Source: an uncultured Clostridia bacterium (GTDB taxonomy: Bacteria > Bacillota > Clostridia > Christensenellales > Aristaeellaceae). Taken from it: a stretch of 21,786 nt of DNA. Of this stretch, positions 14,408 through 21,786 are shown one piece after another. The notes under the pieces were generated by a model. It was not told the DNA's origin. It made no database searches and saw nothing but the letters and a program-made list of their open reading frames with translations. The position numbers and the translations under genes are program-made. Positions within the stretch are counted from its first letter, which is position 1; each line of letters begins with the position of its first letter. Location of the stretch: the NCBI GenBank assembly GCA_934643825.1, contig CAKUCW010000044.1:1-21786 (forward strand). Direction: 5' to 3'.

Positions 14408-14448
14408 ATTCTATCATCCCACGCTCACGATTTCAACCCGAATGATAG
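14408..14448 (-). promoter_or_regulatory. LysR gene promoter bracketed by an inverted repeat
   Basis: On the minus strand TTGAAA (14431-14436), 17 nt, TAGAAT (14408-14413). The perfect 7-bp inverted repeat CTATCAT (14411-14417) and ATGATAG (14442-14448) overlaps the -10 on one side and lies just upstream of the -35 on the other. Binding by the regulator itself would block the promoter. Confidence 0.68.
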
Positions 14449-14537
14449 TTCGTTCCTATATCCAGCGGCAGAGTGTTCATGTTTCCCTATGGCATTTTAA
14501 GGAGGCGGGATGTTAGGGGGAATCAATTCAGTTTTAG

Positions 14538-14586
14538 AAAAAAGTAACCGATTCTTCCTTTCGGATGATCTCGGCTACTCTTTTTT
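14538..14586 (-). terminator. Terminator of the yhaO-yhaN operon
   Basis: On the minus strand, just after the yhaN-like stop, AGTAGCCGA (14571-14579) pairs with TCGGTTACT (14543-14551) apart from one G-T pair, and a T-run (fwd A-run 14538-14543) follows. The rest of 14449-14537 has no supported gene. Confidence 0.8.
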
Positions 14587-14596
14587 GTTGGAATAC

Positions 14597-17500
14597 TCAG
14601 CATCGGCTGCTATTGCAAACCATATACACAACCTGTTTGTTCTTTGCAATCTTTCTCAGCATCGCTAAGGCACGCTCTGTGTGTTGATCATCCAAATTCA
14701 CAAATGGGTCGTCCAAAAGAAGGAACGGCTTTTCCTGTTTGAAAAGTGCATCAACCAGTGCAAGCCGCATGCATAGCATGATACTGTCAATCGTTCCTGC
14801 ACTAAAATAATCAATTTCCCGCGCTTCGCCCTTTTCATCTACCCGGATGGTCAAATCATGTTCTATAAATGCGTTGCTAAAGTCGTTACCCAGAAGTTCA
14901 TGTACATACGATGCAAATCCCCGTTCTACTCCACCAATGTATTGGTTAGAGAGATTGTTTTTTGCCGTTTCCAACAAATTTAATGTCTTATCCAGAATAT
15001 CGCAGCTTTGTTCATCCGCTTTGCGTTGCTCCTGCAGCTCATTCAGCTGATCTTCCTTTTCCGGAATCTCCTCGACGATCTGTAAGAGTCTTTTACGTTC
15101 CCCGCGTGCCGCTTGAAGCTTATCATTTGCCTCCCTCAATCTTTCTTTTGCAACACGTTCTTCATCGATCAGTACATTTACAGCAGGAAGATCCTCCTGT
15201 TGTTCTTCTTTTATCCCTTTCTTAAACTCCGGATGCTGATTTTTGAAATTCTCAATCTTTTGAATGGTCTCCATTTTCTGCTGCACTTTTTGGTCGTGAT
15301 TCGTTATGTCATCCAAAATCTGAGAAAGCCTTTCTTCGTTCAGTTCTTCTCGCAATCCATATTGGCAAGCAAACTGTTCAAGATCCCTCTCTGCTTCTGC
15401 TTTCTGCTTTTCAAACCTATCTTTGTTTAAGCAATAGTCCGTCACATTCTTAGCTGCTACTTTATATTTTCCAAAACTCTCTCTCAAAGTATCAAGCGCG
15501 GTTCCATAAGACTGGTTGTCCAAATACACATTATATTTTTTCAAAACAGTTTCAATTTCTGCTATCAGCCTCTGTTTTTGACTTTCGGCTTTTTCTCGGT
15601 TTTCTCTTGTTTCTATCCATCTGGAATCCAATCTCGCCAGTTCGTTTGCATCACTTTCCAATTTTTGCAACTGTATTGAAATACTGCCTGTATCTTTATT
15701 TAGATTATACTTTGAAAGTACTTCTTGCAATTCTCTGCCGATCCGCCCTATTTCAGAATTGAGTTTTTCTCGCTCTTGCTGAATATCATTTTGCCGGCTT
15801 TGCAGGTTTTTATATTCGTACCAGCGATTTCTCAAATCTACGACAAACCTTTCCTGATAAGGTTGATTGGGGTAATATCGTTTAAACACTTCATGGATAT
15901 CATTCCACTGCGCATCAATCTCTTTATTAAAAGCCTCTCGCTCTTTTTCTAGTTCGCTTTTGTGTCTTTGTATCTGCAAATAGGTTTTTTTATCAAACAA
16001 CAGATTATTCAACTTTGCATTCGGCTCTGACGCATCCTCATAGAATTTCATGATGAACTCTGTTACATCCTTTTGAAGTGTATACAGCTCTTGCATCTCT
16101 GTCTCACTAATGGCACTGCTCTCAACTGCGATTCGTCCCGCTCCTTGCTTGACCATCTTCTGGGTATGTATCCAAAATGCACCTAAAACGACCGCAAAAC
16201 CCAGAATAGCAAGAATCGCCCCCACTGTGATTCTTGACAACAAAAAGCACGCAATTCCCGAAATGATCAATAAAGTGCCGATTGCAATCAACGCCTTTGA
16301 ACCATCAAACTTTTCCGCTTCCTTCTTCGGGATTTGCTGGAAAACCGTTGTCTTTGTTTCCTTTTTGCTATTCAATTCATCAATTCTGCGGCAATCGCTC
16401 TGCTTTTGCCGAATATCATCGTCTTCAGGCACCTCAATAGAAAAGACACGGCTTAATCTTTTCCATTCGTTCATTTCCGTTTCCGACAGAGTAGTTTGAT
16501 TTATTTTATTTTCATACTCTTTTATCCGCCCTTGAGCCTCTCCACAACGGGTAAGCTCTTCTTCATCAATACTCTTCCCTTGAAAGAAATCAGATAGCTC
16601 AGCCAATCTGTCATCGTCAGCAACAGTTAGTTGTTGCGCATTGAATGCGCCCCGTTTGTTTGCCAGAAGATTGGCGGCATCCTTGCACTTTTGAAGTTCC
16701 GCAGCGCTCGGAAGACCTCCTTGAAAACGTTTCTTCAACCTTTCATACTGTTCCAACTCTCCCCTGCTCATCTGCGCACCCGCTTGAGCCGTTACTTCGG
16801 AAAGTTCATTGCAATCCCTCTGACATTTCTGAATCTCCTCCGTAGTTCTTGCCTCATCGAAAAAAAGGATCCTTCCCCGCTCTTCGCATCGCGTATCCTC
16901 TTCATTCAACACAAGACTGTCTAATTCATTTTGTGCCTGTTGTGCAGTTGTTACCTTTTTGTTTTGCAGGCGCACTTCTTCTTTTGAAGGATATCCTTTC
17001 GGATAATCTTCATTTAGCTTTTGAATCTCCTTCTCTAAAGCACTCAGACCTTGTTCAAAGCCTGCAAATTGTTCCCGTAAGGTTTGATCGGCTTGCCGTG
17101 TAGATGCTTTTGTTATTTTTTCGCGAAGAGCAGAGACGCTCTCTTCCTGATTAATTTTATCCGCATTCAATTTTTCAACATTTTCCGTTACCTTTTCAAG
17201 CTCTTCCCTCTGAAGCTCTGCACTTTCCAATTCTCTTTCCAATTGTTCAATTTTATTTTGAACCTCATCGATCCGACCCCCGTTCCCTCGGAATTTTCGA
17301 TAATTGGATCGCATCGTTCTCAAACGTTCCATCGCAGAATCGTAATTATTCAGATCATCGGTGTTGTCCACTAAATTGCTTAACTTCGTTTGGATCGACG
17401 TAGTCACTGCGGTTTCCATGTTTTGAATCTGCGGCATATAAACGCTGCGCATAAAAGATTCAGCATCCAGTTGGAACAGTTCTTCTCCCAGTTTTTCAGT

Positions 17501-17848
17501 AAAGCGTTTGCTTTCTCTGTTATTCGTCAAATCCAGAAGAAAAAAGCTATCTTTTGCGGCTGTTTTTCCAAAAGTTCTCCGTACCTGGTAGCTGTTTCCT
17601 TCAAACTCGAAATCCAAACTTCCGCCATATTTTTCTCCCTGCCACGGAAAATACTTCTTCCGTTCATTACCAGTGACACTTCTCGCAGCCGTTCTCGGAA
17701 AACCATACAGCATCGCTTTAATAAATGCAGCAAATGTACTTTTTCCAAAGCCATTCGGCTCTCGAATCACTGTCAGACCATCTGAGAAGCAGTAATCGAA
17801 GTTTGATAGTTTCCCAAAATGCTCAACATGGCACTTTAAAAGTTTCAT
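14597..17848 (-). CDS. YhaN-like (Rad50/SbcC-type) ATPase with a membrane hairpin
   Basis: 1083 residues with ABC-type ATPase halves at both ends and long coiled coils between. Walker A is PNGFGKST (31-38), with a Q-loop near Gln 140. Coiled coils run about 190-510 and 610-980. The signature is YFSAGT (1014-1019) and Walker B FLLLDDP (1042-1048). At about 519-561, where Rad50 has its zinc hook, there are instead two membrane spans (ALIAIGTLLIISGIACFLL and ITVGAILAILGFAVVLGAF), and no CXXC is seen. This is the layout of B. subtilis YhaN, partner of the YhaO nuclease. The usual switch-loop His near the end is Asn 1079 (VCNSSRC). The start overlaps the nuclease gene by 4 nt (ATGA). Its base use is clearly more AT-rich than its neighbours: a 60-base sample (15481-15540) has 22 G+C, against 38 in metK (12841-12900). 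Confidence 0.9.
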   Translation of the reverse strand: MKLLKCHVEHFGKLSNFDYCFSDGLTVIREPNGFGKSTFAAFIKAMLYGFPRTAARSVTGNERKKYFPWQGEKYGGSLDFEFEGNSYQVRRTFGKTAAKDSFFLLDLTNNRESKRFTEKLGEELFQLDAESFMRSVYMPQIQNMETAVTTSIQTKLSNLVDNTDDLNNYDSAMERLRTMRSNYRKFRGNGGRIDEVQNKIEQLERELESAELQREELEKVTENVEKLNADKINQEESVSALREKITKASTRQADQTLREQFAGFEQGLSALEKEIQKLNEDYPKGYPSKEEVRLQNKKVTTAQQAQNELDSLVLNEEDTRCEERGRILFFDEARTTEEIQKCQRDCNELSEVTAQAGAQMSRGELEQYERLKKRFQGGLPSAAELQKCKDAANLLANKRGAFNAQQLTVADDDRLAELSDFFQGKSIDEEELTRCGEAQGRIKEYENKINQTTLSETEMNEWKRLSRVFSIEVPEDDDIRQKQSDCRRIDELNSKKETKTTVFQQIPKKEAEKFDGSKALIAIGTLLIISGIACFLLSRITVGAILAILGFAVVLGAFWIHTQKMVKQGAGRIAVESSAISETEMQELYTLQKDVTEFIMKFYEDASEPNAKLNNLLFDKKTYLQIQRHKSELEKEREAFNKEIDAQWNDIHEVFKRYYPNQPYQERFVVDLRNRWYEYKNLQSRQNDIQQEREKLNSEIGRIGRELQEVLSKYNLNKDTGSISIQLQKLESDANELARLDSRWIETRENREKAESQKQRLIAEIETVLKKYNVYLDNQSYGTALDTLRESFGKYKVAAKNVTDYCLNKDRFEKQKAEAERDLEQFACQYGLREELNEERLSQILDDITNHDQKVQQKMETIQKIENFKNQHPEFKKGIKEEQQEDLPAVNVLIDEERVAKERLREANDKLQAARGERKRLLQIVEEIPEKEDQLNELQEQRKADEQSCDILDKTLNLLETAKNNLSNQYIGGVERGFASYVHELLGNDFSNAFIEHDLTIRVDEKGEAREIDYFSAGTIDSIMLCMRLALVDALFKQEKPFLLLDDPFVNLDDQHTERALAMLRKIAKNKQVVYMVCNSSRC

Positions 17849-18918
17849 ACCGTTATCTCCTCTCCGGTCAATGCCTCGAGTCCTGCGCGAATTATCTTTA
17901 TCTTCTCTTCTTCACTAGCATCACTTTTCATCACCAGCCGGATAAATTCGCCTTTTAATGATATATCGTTTTCATATTCCTTCGGCTCGATCATTAATTT
18001 GGTTTTATCTTTAATCCCCACAAAGAAAAAGTCATCTTTCGCATAGTCGCGTAAATACTTTTCCGCGATACATGCCGTCGGATTCGCTGCACCGGTCAAT
18101 ATGAACTCTACCATATCCTTTTTAGGGATGTTTTGTGACGCCTTTTTCATCGCTTGGTAAACTGTAATGTTACTCGCCGCTCCTGTAATATCAACCGTTA
18201 CTCGTTGAAGTTTTCTGGAGGCAAACGGAACAAACGCAGGCTCAAGCTTTCTTCTCCCTGTATCCAGAACAATGAAGCCTTTTTCTCCGCATTCATCAAA
18301 ACCGCGTCCTTCCAGACATCCCGGATAACAGTATATACCGTCACGATCCAGCTGCTTACACAAATGTTCATGAATATGTCCTAACGCGAGATATTGGATA
18401 TTCTTTCCTTTAAGCAAATTCAAGTTTACCTGATCTATATCACAGACCGTCGAGGTCTGTCCATGAAGCATAACAATGTTCATACGTTTTTTCTGAATCG
18501 GAAGTTCCTGATATAGATCAACAGCATTCGTCTTTGTGATCTCTATTCCTGATACCGCAACATCTCCATATTCGAAAGTCTTCCATTTGTCAGTAAAACG
18601 TTTGAAATTCTCCGGAACATCCTCATCAGCAAACGCCTGGCTCTGGTTATCATGGTTACCACTGACATATAAATAGTCAATCTGCGGTGTGCATCGTACT
18701 GCATCCAGTATACCTTCCACCGTACGCCTCGTAACTCTTTTCCCATCAAAGAGATCCCCCGCAATCAGAATCAAACGAATATTCTCATCTTCAGCATACT
18801 TTGTCATTCGTTGAAAAGACTTCAAAATTTCAGCATTCCGTTGTCCCGCTTGCTCATGCGTCATATGTGTTTCCATCGGCGAATCCATGTGTAAATCTGC
18901 GCAATGCAGAATTTTCAT
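17845..18918 (-). CDS. YhaO-like (Mre11/SbcD-type) DNA exonuclease subunit
   Basis: 357 residues. The metallophosphoesterase motifs are complete: CADLHMDSP (Asp 8, His 10), AGDLFDG (53-59), SGNHD (86-90), MLHGQ (150-154) and GHIHEH (180-185), so two metal ions can be bound. Family relatives process DNA ends together with the Rad50-like ATPase encoded next. The C-terminal part (about 240-350) would contact that ATPase. Translation of the ATPase begins in the last codons of this gene (4-nt overlap). The ribosome binding site is weak (GGAAGTGAG). The promoter lies at 18974-19001. Like the ATPase gene it is AT-rich compared with its surroundings, which may mean gain by transfer. Confidence 0.92.
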   Translation of the reverse strand: MKILHCADLHMDSPMETHMTHEQAGQRNAEILKSFQRMTKYAEDENIRLILIAGDLFDGKRVTRRTVEGILDAVRCTPQIDYLYVSGNHDNQSQAFADEDVPENFKRFTDKWKTFEYGDVAVSGIEITKTNAVDLYQELPIQKKRMNIVMLHGQTSTVCDIDQVNLNLLKGKNIQYLALGHIHEHLCKQLDRDGIYCYPGCLEGRGFDECGEKGFIVLDTGRRKLEPAFVPFASRKLQRVTVDITGAASNITVYQAMKKASQNIPKKDMVEFILTGAANPTACIAEKYLRDYAKDDFFFVGIKDKTKLMIEPKEYENDISLKGEFIRLVMKSDASEEEKIKIIRAGLEALTGEEITV

Positions 18919-18957
18919 ACTGAATCAACTCACTTCCAAACGAAATTCATAATATTA

Positions 18958-19001
18958 CCAGTTTATCACCTCCATTATATCAAACTGGCAATAAACTTCA
19001 A
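18958..19001 (-). promoter_or_regulatory. yhaO promoter with inverted repeat around the -10
   Basis: On the minus strand TTGAAG (18996-19001), 16 nt, TATAAT (18974-18979). A perfect 7-bp inverted repeat, CCAGTTT (18958-18964) and AAACTGG (18982-18988), encloses the -10 box with half-site centres 24 bp apart. It looks like an operator for a repressor encoded elsewhere. GGAGGTGAT lies between the arms on the minus strand but is not placed for any start codon. Confidence 0.62.
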
Positions 19002-19033
19002 TATTCAAATCAATCATTGTCCTTTATAAACAT

Positions 19034-19192
19034 CTATTCAGCCATCATTTCCTGTGCCAATTTGTATTTGCGGGCAATTACCTGCCGAAAACTTTCCACA
19101 ACATCAATCAAGAGGGAAGTCTGCCCTTTTACAGAAAAGGAAGCAGCTAACCAGCGAAAAAAAGCATATTTAAGTAAAGATAAGCCCTGCAT
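19034..19192 (-). pseudogene. Possible small ORF or gene remnant
   Basis: A 52-codon frame runs from an ATG at 19192 to a TAG at 19034-19036, ending about 30 nt before the yhaO promoter. The end of the product, SLLIDVVESFRQVIARKYKLAQEMMAE, looks like a natural amphipathic helix. The frame stays open upstream through the hairpin at 19180-19240 and no ribosome binding site precedes the ATG. It could be the tail of a decayed gene or a chance frame. No family was recognised. Confidence 0.25.
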
Positions 19193-19240
19193 TCTGAAAA
19201 AACACTCGAACGGCGTGTTTGACCAGAATACAGGGCTTAT
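19180..19240. repeat. 61-nt hairpin element downstream of the PHP gene
   Basis: The 17-nt arms 19180-19196 and 19224-19240 (starting ATAAGCCCTG, ending CAGGGCTTAT) pair at 16 of 17 positions. Inside, AAACAC (19200-19205) pairs with GTGTTT (19215-19220). On the minus strand it lies 75 nt after the PHP gene stop and may act as its terminator, but no T-run directly follows on either strand. It may instead be a small dispersed palindromic element. The remaining 19241-19314 shows nothing. Confidence 0.65.
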
Positions 19241-19314
19241 GATTCAAAGGTTCCTTCGTTTTATTCTTGAGATATCAGGATTATGAGCTTAACAGCCCAT
19301 CATTCTGATTCCGT

Positions 19315-20031
19315 TTACTTCTTTTCTGCCAGAGCAGTCAACAGCGCATCAACAGAACGGTTGACTACCAGCTCTTCCGGAAAATGCACCGCCTCCAGCA
19401 GCTCCAGCGCGTATTGATGGCGCAGAATATCGCATTCTACATGCGCATCGCTGCTGACGACAACCTTCACGCCGTAATGCGCACAGCGTTCCAGCATAAC
19501 CGCCGCATTTTCACGACCGTTTTTGCGATAGCTGCCCGGTCGGACAGAAGCCTCGTTCAGCTCAATCATCACGCCGTGCTCCTTGGCATGGCGAACCAGC
19601 TCGTCAAAATCAACCGCATATGTGCCGTCGTCCGGATGACCGATGATATGCACCTTCGGATTTTCCATCGCCTTGAGATAGGCGCGGGTGTTTTCCGCAC
19701 GGCTTCCGGGCGTGATGCACACATCGTGCAGGCTGGCAATGCCGTAATCCAGCGGTCTTGCGAAAACCTCGTCCAAATCAACGCCGCCGTCGTAATCCAT
19801 GATGTTCAGCTCACAGCCAAACAAAATCTTCACGCCGAATAATTCACGCGGAATACAGCGGGAGGAACGGAAATAATGCTTGCTGGCAGAGCCCTCCATC
19901 GCCGGACCGTGGTCGGAAATGCCCAGCAGCGCAAGCCCCTTCCGGCTGGCAGACTGCGCCATCTCGTAGATGGTGTTGTACGCATGACCGCTGGCTATCG
20001 TATGGGTGTGGATATCCAGAATATCAAGCAT
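19315..20031 (-). CDS. PHP-domain phosphoesterase, YcdX-like
   Basis: 238 residues, a single PHP domain. Metal ligands of the YcdX type are all visible: HTHT (His 8, His 10), SGH (His 16), ISDHG (Asp 40, His 41), GCELN (Glu 74), LHD (His 102), GHPDDG (His 132) and SSDAH (Asp 195, His 197). This fits a three-metal phosphatase or phosphoesterase of the cytosol. The substrate is unknown. The ATG at 20031 has GGAGGAGGCGGAG just upstream, inside the GDPD gene, and overlaps that gene by 8 nt, so the two are co-translated. Context with GDPD and an ABC ATPase suggests work on glycerol phosphate or sugar phosphates. The histidinol-phosphatase branch of PHP proteins is a less likely alternative. Confidence 0.88.
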   Translation of the reverse strand: MLDILDIHTHTIASGHAYNTIYEMAQSASRKGLALLGISDHGPAMEGSASKHYFRSSRCIPRELFGVKILFGCELNIMDYDGGVDLDEVFARPLDYGIASLHDVCITPGSRAENTRAYLKAMENPKVHIIGHPDDGTYAVDFDELVRHAKEHGVMIELNEASVRPGSYRKNGRENAAVMLERCAHYGVKVVVSSDAHVECDILRHQYALELLEAVHFPEELVVNRSVDALLTALAEKK

Positions 20032-20788
20032 GCTGCTCCGCCTCCTCCGTCAGCTCGCGATACCATGCAATCGCCTGATCCGGAGTGTCGCTCTCTACCA
20101 TATCGCAGCCGATTTCCAGCGCAGTCTTCATCCGTTCTTTGCTGTTGATTACGCTTCCATCCACCAGATAGCCTGCCGCATGCAGCTGATCAATCAGCGG
20201 GCGGCTGAGGTTATCGATGAAGCACAGGTAAATGATTGCGCCCATATGCTGCATCAGCGCAACGGGATCATCCGGCACATGCGGCACAATCAGTGCGATT
20301 TTGCAGCGGCTGTCCAACCGGCAGACCTCGCGCAGAATCCAGTGATTCACGCCAAAGACGACGCACTGATCAAAGAAATCCGCCTTTTGCAGGGCTTCGA
20401 CGATGCGCTGTGCCAGGTACGGCATATCCTCATGCATCAGCAGCTCGCAGCTCTTGACCTCCAGCAGCACAGCCATGTTGTGCGCCTTGCACCATGCCAG
20501 TGCTTCTTCCAGCGTGTCGATTTCAAACGCCGCTTTCAGCTCGGCGACTGTGTAATCGCGGATATGGCCGTGCAGCGGCGTGCGCTCCTCCAATGCCATA
20601 TCGTGAAAAATCACAGCCTGATGATCACGCGTGAGCTGCACATCTATCTCGATGTAATCCACGCCCATGCCCAGCACTTCGGCAAAGTTAGCCGTTGTGT
20701 TTTCGCGTGTAGCGGACGTGTGCCCGCGATGACCGCCAATCCACAAACGGTGGTTTTCTCCGCCATGAATGGCTTCAAAGATATTCAT
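20024..20788 (-). CDS. Glycerophosphodiester phosphodiesterase family protein
   Basis: 254 residues of the GDPD fold, which splits glycerophosphodiesters into glycerol 3-phosphate and an alcohol. The catalytic pattern is present: GGHRG (His 20, Arg 21), REN (about 28-30), YIEIDV (Glu 47, Asp 49), FHD (His 62), and LLEVKS (Glu 110, Lys 112). There is no signal peptide, so it acts in the cytosol, like E. coli UgpQ. The ATG at 20788 lies 2 nt after the stop of the ABC ATPase gene, with GGAG in the end of that gene. The PHP gene follows with an 8-nt overlap. The order ATPase-GDPD matches ugpC-ugpQ of the glycerophosphodiester uptake system, but the permease genes would lie beyond the window. Confidence 0.92.
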   Translation of the reverse strand: MNIFEAIHGGENHRLWIGGHRGHTSATRENTTANFAEVLGMGVDYIEIDVQLTRDHQAVIFHDMALEERTPLHGHIRDYTVAELKAAFEIDTLEEALAWCKAHNMAVLLEVKSCELLMHEDMPYLAQRIVEALQKADFFDQCVVFGVNHWILREVCRLDSRCKIALIVPHVPDDPVALMQHMGAIIYLCFIDNLSRPLIDQLHAAGYLVDGSVINSKERMKTALEIGCDMVESDTPDQAIAWYRELTEEAEQHA

Positions 20789-20790
20789 GT

Positions 20791-21786
20791 TTATTTCTCC
20801 AAGGCGATGTTGACGCCGCTTTCCGTGTCAAAGATATTGTAAACGCCGGTCATCGTCAGGTAGACAAACGGCTTTTCGCTGCGCGAGATAGCCTTGTACT
20901 GCTCGAAGGTATCGTGGTTCTCCGGTACGGTTACGCGCACGAAGCTGTCCCCGACCATGCCGGAAATGAGAATCTCCTTGCCGAGGTTCTCCGCAATCTG
21001 CAAACGCATCTCCATCGACTGCGGCACCTTTTCAGTATGCACCGCCATCAGGTGGCTGCGCACGCCGACTTTGACCGCATGACCTGCGAATTTCTTGCCG
21101 CCCTGCGCCATATGCTGCTCAAGCGGCAGGCTGAAGCCCGCGCCTTCCACACGCGTGCCGTCCGCAGAGAGCGCCGCGTCGATGAAATTCATCGGCGGGT
21201 TGCCCATGAACTTGGCGACAAACAGGTTTGCCGGATAGTGATACAGGTGTTCCGGCGTATCATACTGCTGAATGCGTCCGTTATCCAGAATCGCAATCTT
21301 ATCGGCGATAGCCATCGCTTCCTCTTGATCGTGCGTAACGATGATGGAGGTGATGCCCGTTTCCTGCTGTACGCGGCGGATTTCGTCGCGGATTTCAATC
21401 TTGAGGCGTGCATCCAGATTGCTCATCGGTTCGTCGAGCAGCAGCACGTCCGGCTCCTTGACCAGCGCACGCGCCATGGAAACGCGCTGCTGCTGACCGC
21501 CGGAAAGCTGGGTCGGCTTGCGTTCCAGCAGGTACTCGATTTGCAGCATCTTGGCAATCTTGCGCACCTTTTCATACCGCTCGGCTTTCTTCATACCCTT
21601 CTGCTTGAGCGGGAAGGCGATGTTGTCGATGACCTTCAAATGCGGATACAGCGCGTAGGACTGAAAGACCATGCCGATATTGCGGTCCTTGGGCTGAAGC
21701 TGGGTTACATCCTTATCGCCGAAAAAGATTTTGCCGGAGGTCGGTTCCAGCAGACCGGCAATGCAGTTGAGCGTCGTCGTCTTGCC
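20791..21786 (-). CDS. MalK/UgpC-type ABC transporter ATPase, partial (N-terminus outside window)
   Basis: 331 residues are visible and the frame stays open to the window edge, which cuts the gene within Walker A (first residues GKTTTLNCIAG). Present are the Q-loop MVFQSYALYPHL, the signature LSGGQQQRVSMARAL, Walker B DVLLLDEPMSNLD, the switch His in IIVTHDQEEAMAIAD, and after about residue 200 the C-terminal OB/TOBE domain of sugar-type importers. It supplies energy for uptake of sugars or glycerol-phosphate compounds through permeases not seen here. Its place directly before a GDPD gene favours a UgpC role. A general MsmK/MalK-like ATPase is the alternative. Only about 35-40 residues of the usual length should be missing. 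Confidence 0.93.
   Translation of the reverse strand, partial: GKTTTLNCIAGLLEPTSGKIFFGDKDVTQLQPKDRNIGMVFQSYALYPHLKVIDNIAFPLKQKGMKKAERYEKVRKIAKMLQIEYLLERKPTQLSGGQQQRVSMARALVKEPDVLLLDEPMSNLDARLKIEIRDEIRRVQQETGITSIIVTHDQEEAMAIADKIAILDNGRIQQYDTPEHLYHYPANLFVAKFMGNPPMNFIDAALSADGTRVEGAGFSLPLEQHMAQGGKKFAGHAVKVGVRSHLMAVHTEKVPQSMEMRLQIAENLGKEILISGMVGDSFVRVTVPENHDTFEQYKAISRSEKPFVYLTMTGVYNIFDTESGVNIALEK

Noticed and set aside
14510..14668. 52-codon plus-strand frame after AAGGAGG, starting MLGGINSVLEKSNRFF
   Set aside because: It runs through the yhaN terminator and into the antisense of the yhaN end; the start is only 4 nt from the site, which is too near.
19017..19286. 89-residue plus-strand frame in the gap before the PHP gene
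   Set aside because: It crosses the large hairpin, has no ribosome binding site and a product without character.

Overview
The window looks like a chromosomal segment of a moderately GC-rich member of the Bacillota, most likely Clostridia. The support is a T-box-controlled cysE-cysS operon, strong AGGAGG ribosome binding sites, frequent TTG starts, sigma-A promoters with 16-17 nt spacers, a YhaN/YhaO pair, a PF06541-type membrane protein and a Gram-positive-type DnaK. No rRNA, tRNA, CRISPR array, insertion sequence or phage gene was found. A species cannot be named from the sequence alone.

Layout. (1) Positions 1-2855, minus strand: cysE (serine acetyltransferase) and cysS (cysteinyl-tRNA synthetase) overlap and sit behind a promoter and a T-box leader whose specifier (UGC) and UGGA bulge both fit tRNA-Cys. 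(2) Positions 2901-3139, plus strand: a divergent 42-residue single-span membrane peptide gene with its own promoter and terminator. (3) Positions 3192-3505: a degenerate 90-98 bp tandem repeat. (4) Positions 3506-5368, minus strand: a stand-alone dnaK. (5) Positions 5430-7027, plus strand: an ECF sigma factor preceded by an ECF-type promoter, then a membrane protein that is probably its anti-sigma factor. (6) Positions 7206-9866, minus strand: a PF06541 membrane protein, a membrane-anchored alpha/beta-hydrolase-like protein with Asp in the nucleophile position, and an unrecognised 112-residue protein. (7) Positions 9891-13371, plus strand: a TetR-type regulator, a radical SAM enzyme with a Cys-rich tail, and metK two bases behind it. 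(8) Positions 13435-14436, minus strand: a LysR-type regulator. (9) Positions 14536-19001, minus strand: an AT-rich yhaN/yhaO-like (Rad50/Mre11-like) pair. (10) Positions 19315-21786, minus strand: a PHP phosphoesterase, a glycerophosphodiester phosphodiesterase and a MalK/UgpC-type ABC ATPase cut by the window end.

How the genes work together. The cys operon joins cysteine synthesis to cysteine charging under tRNA-Cys sensing. The radical SAM enzyme and metK form a tight unit in which the maker of S-adenosylmethionine is co-translated with a consumer of it. The sigma/anti-sigma pair is a self-controlled envelope stress switch. The ABC ATPase, GDPD and PHP genes suggest uptake and breakdown of glycerophosphodiesters or phosphorylated sugars. 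The yhaN/yhaO pair is a DNA-end processing nuclease whose ATPase carries a transmembrane hairpin. The least-described items are the radical SAM-metK unit, the Asp-type hydrolase, the YhaN protein with Asn for the usual switch His, and several inverted repeats at promoters.
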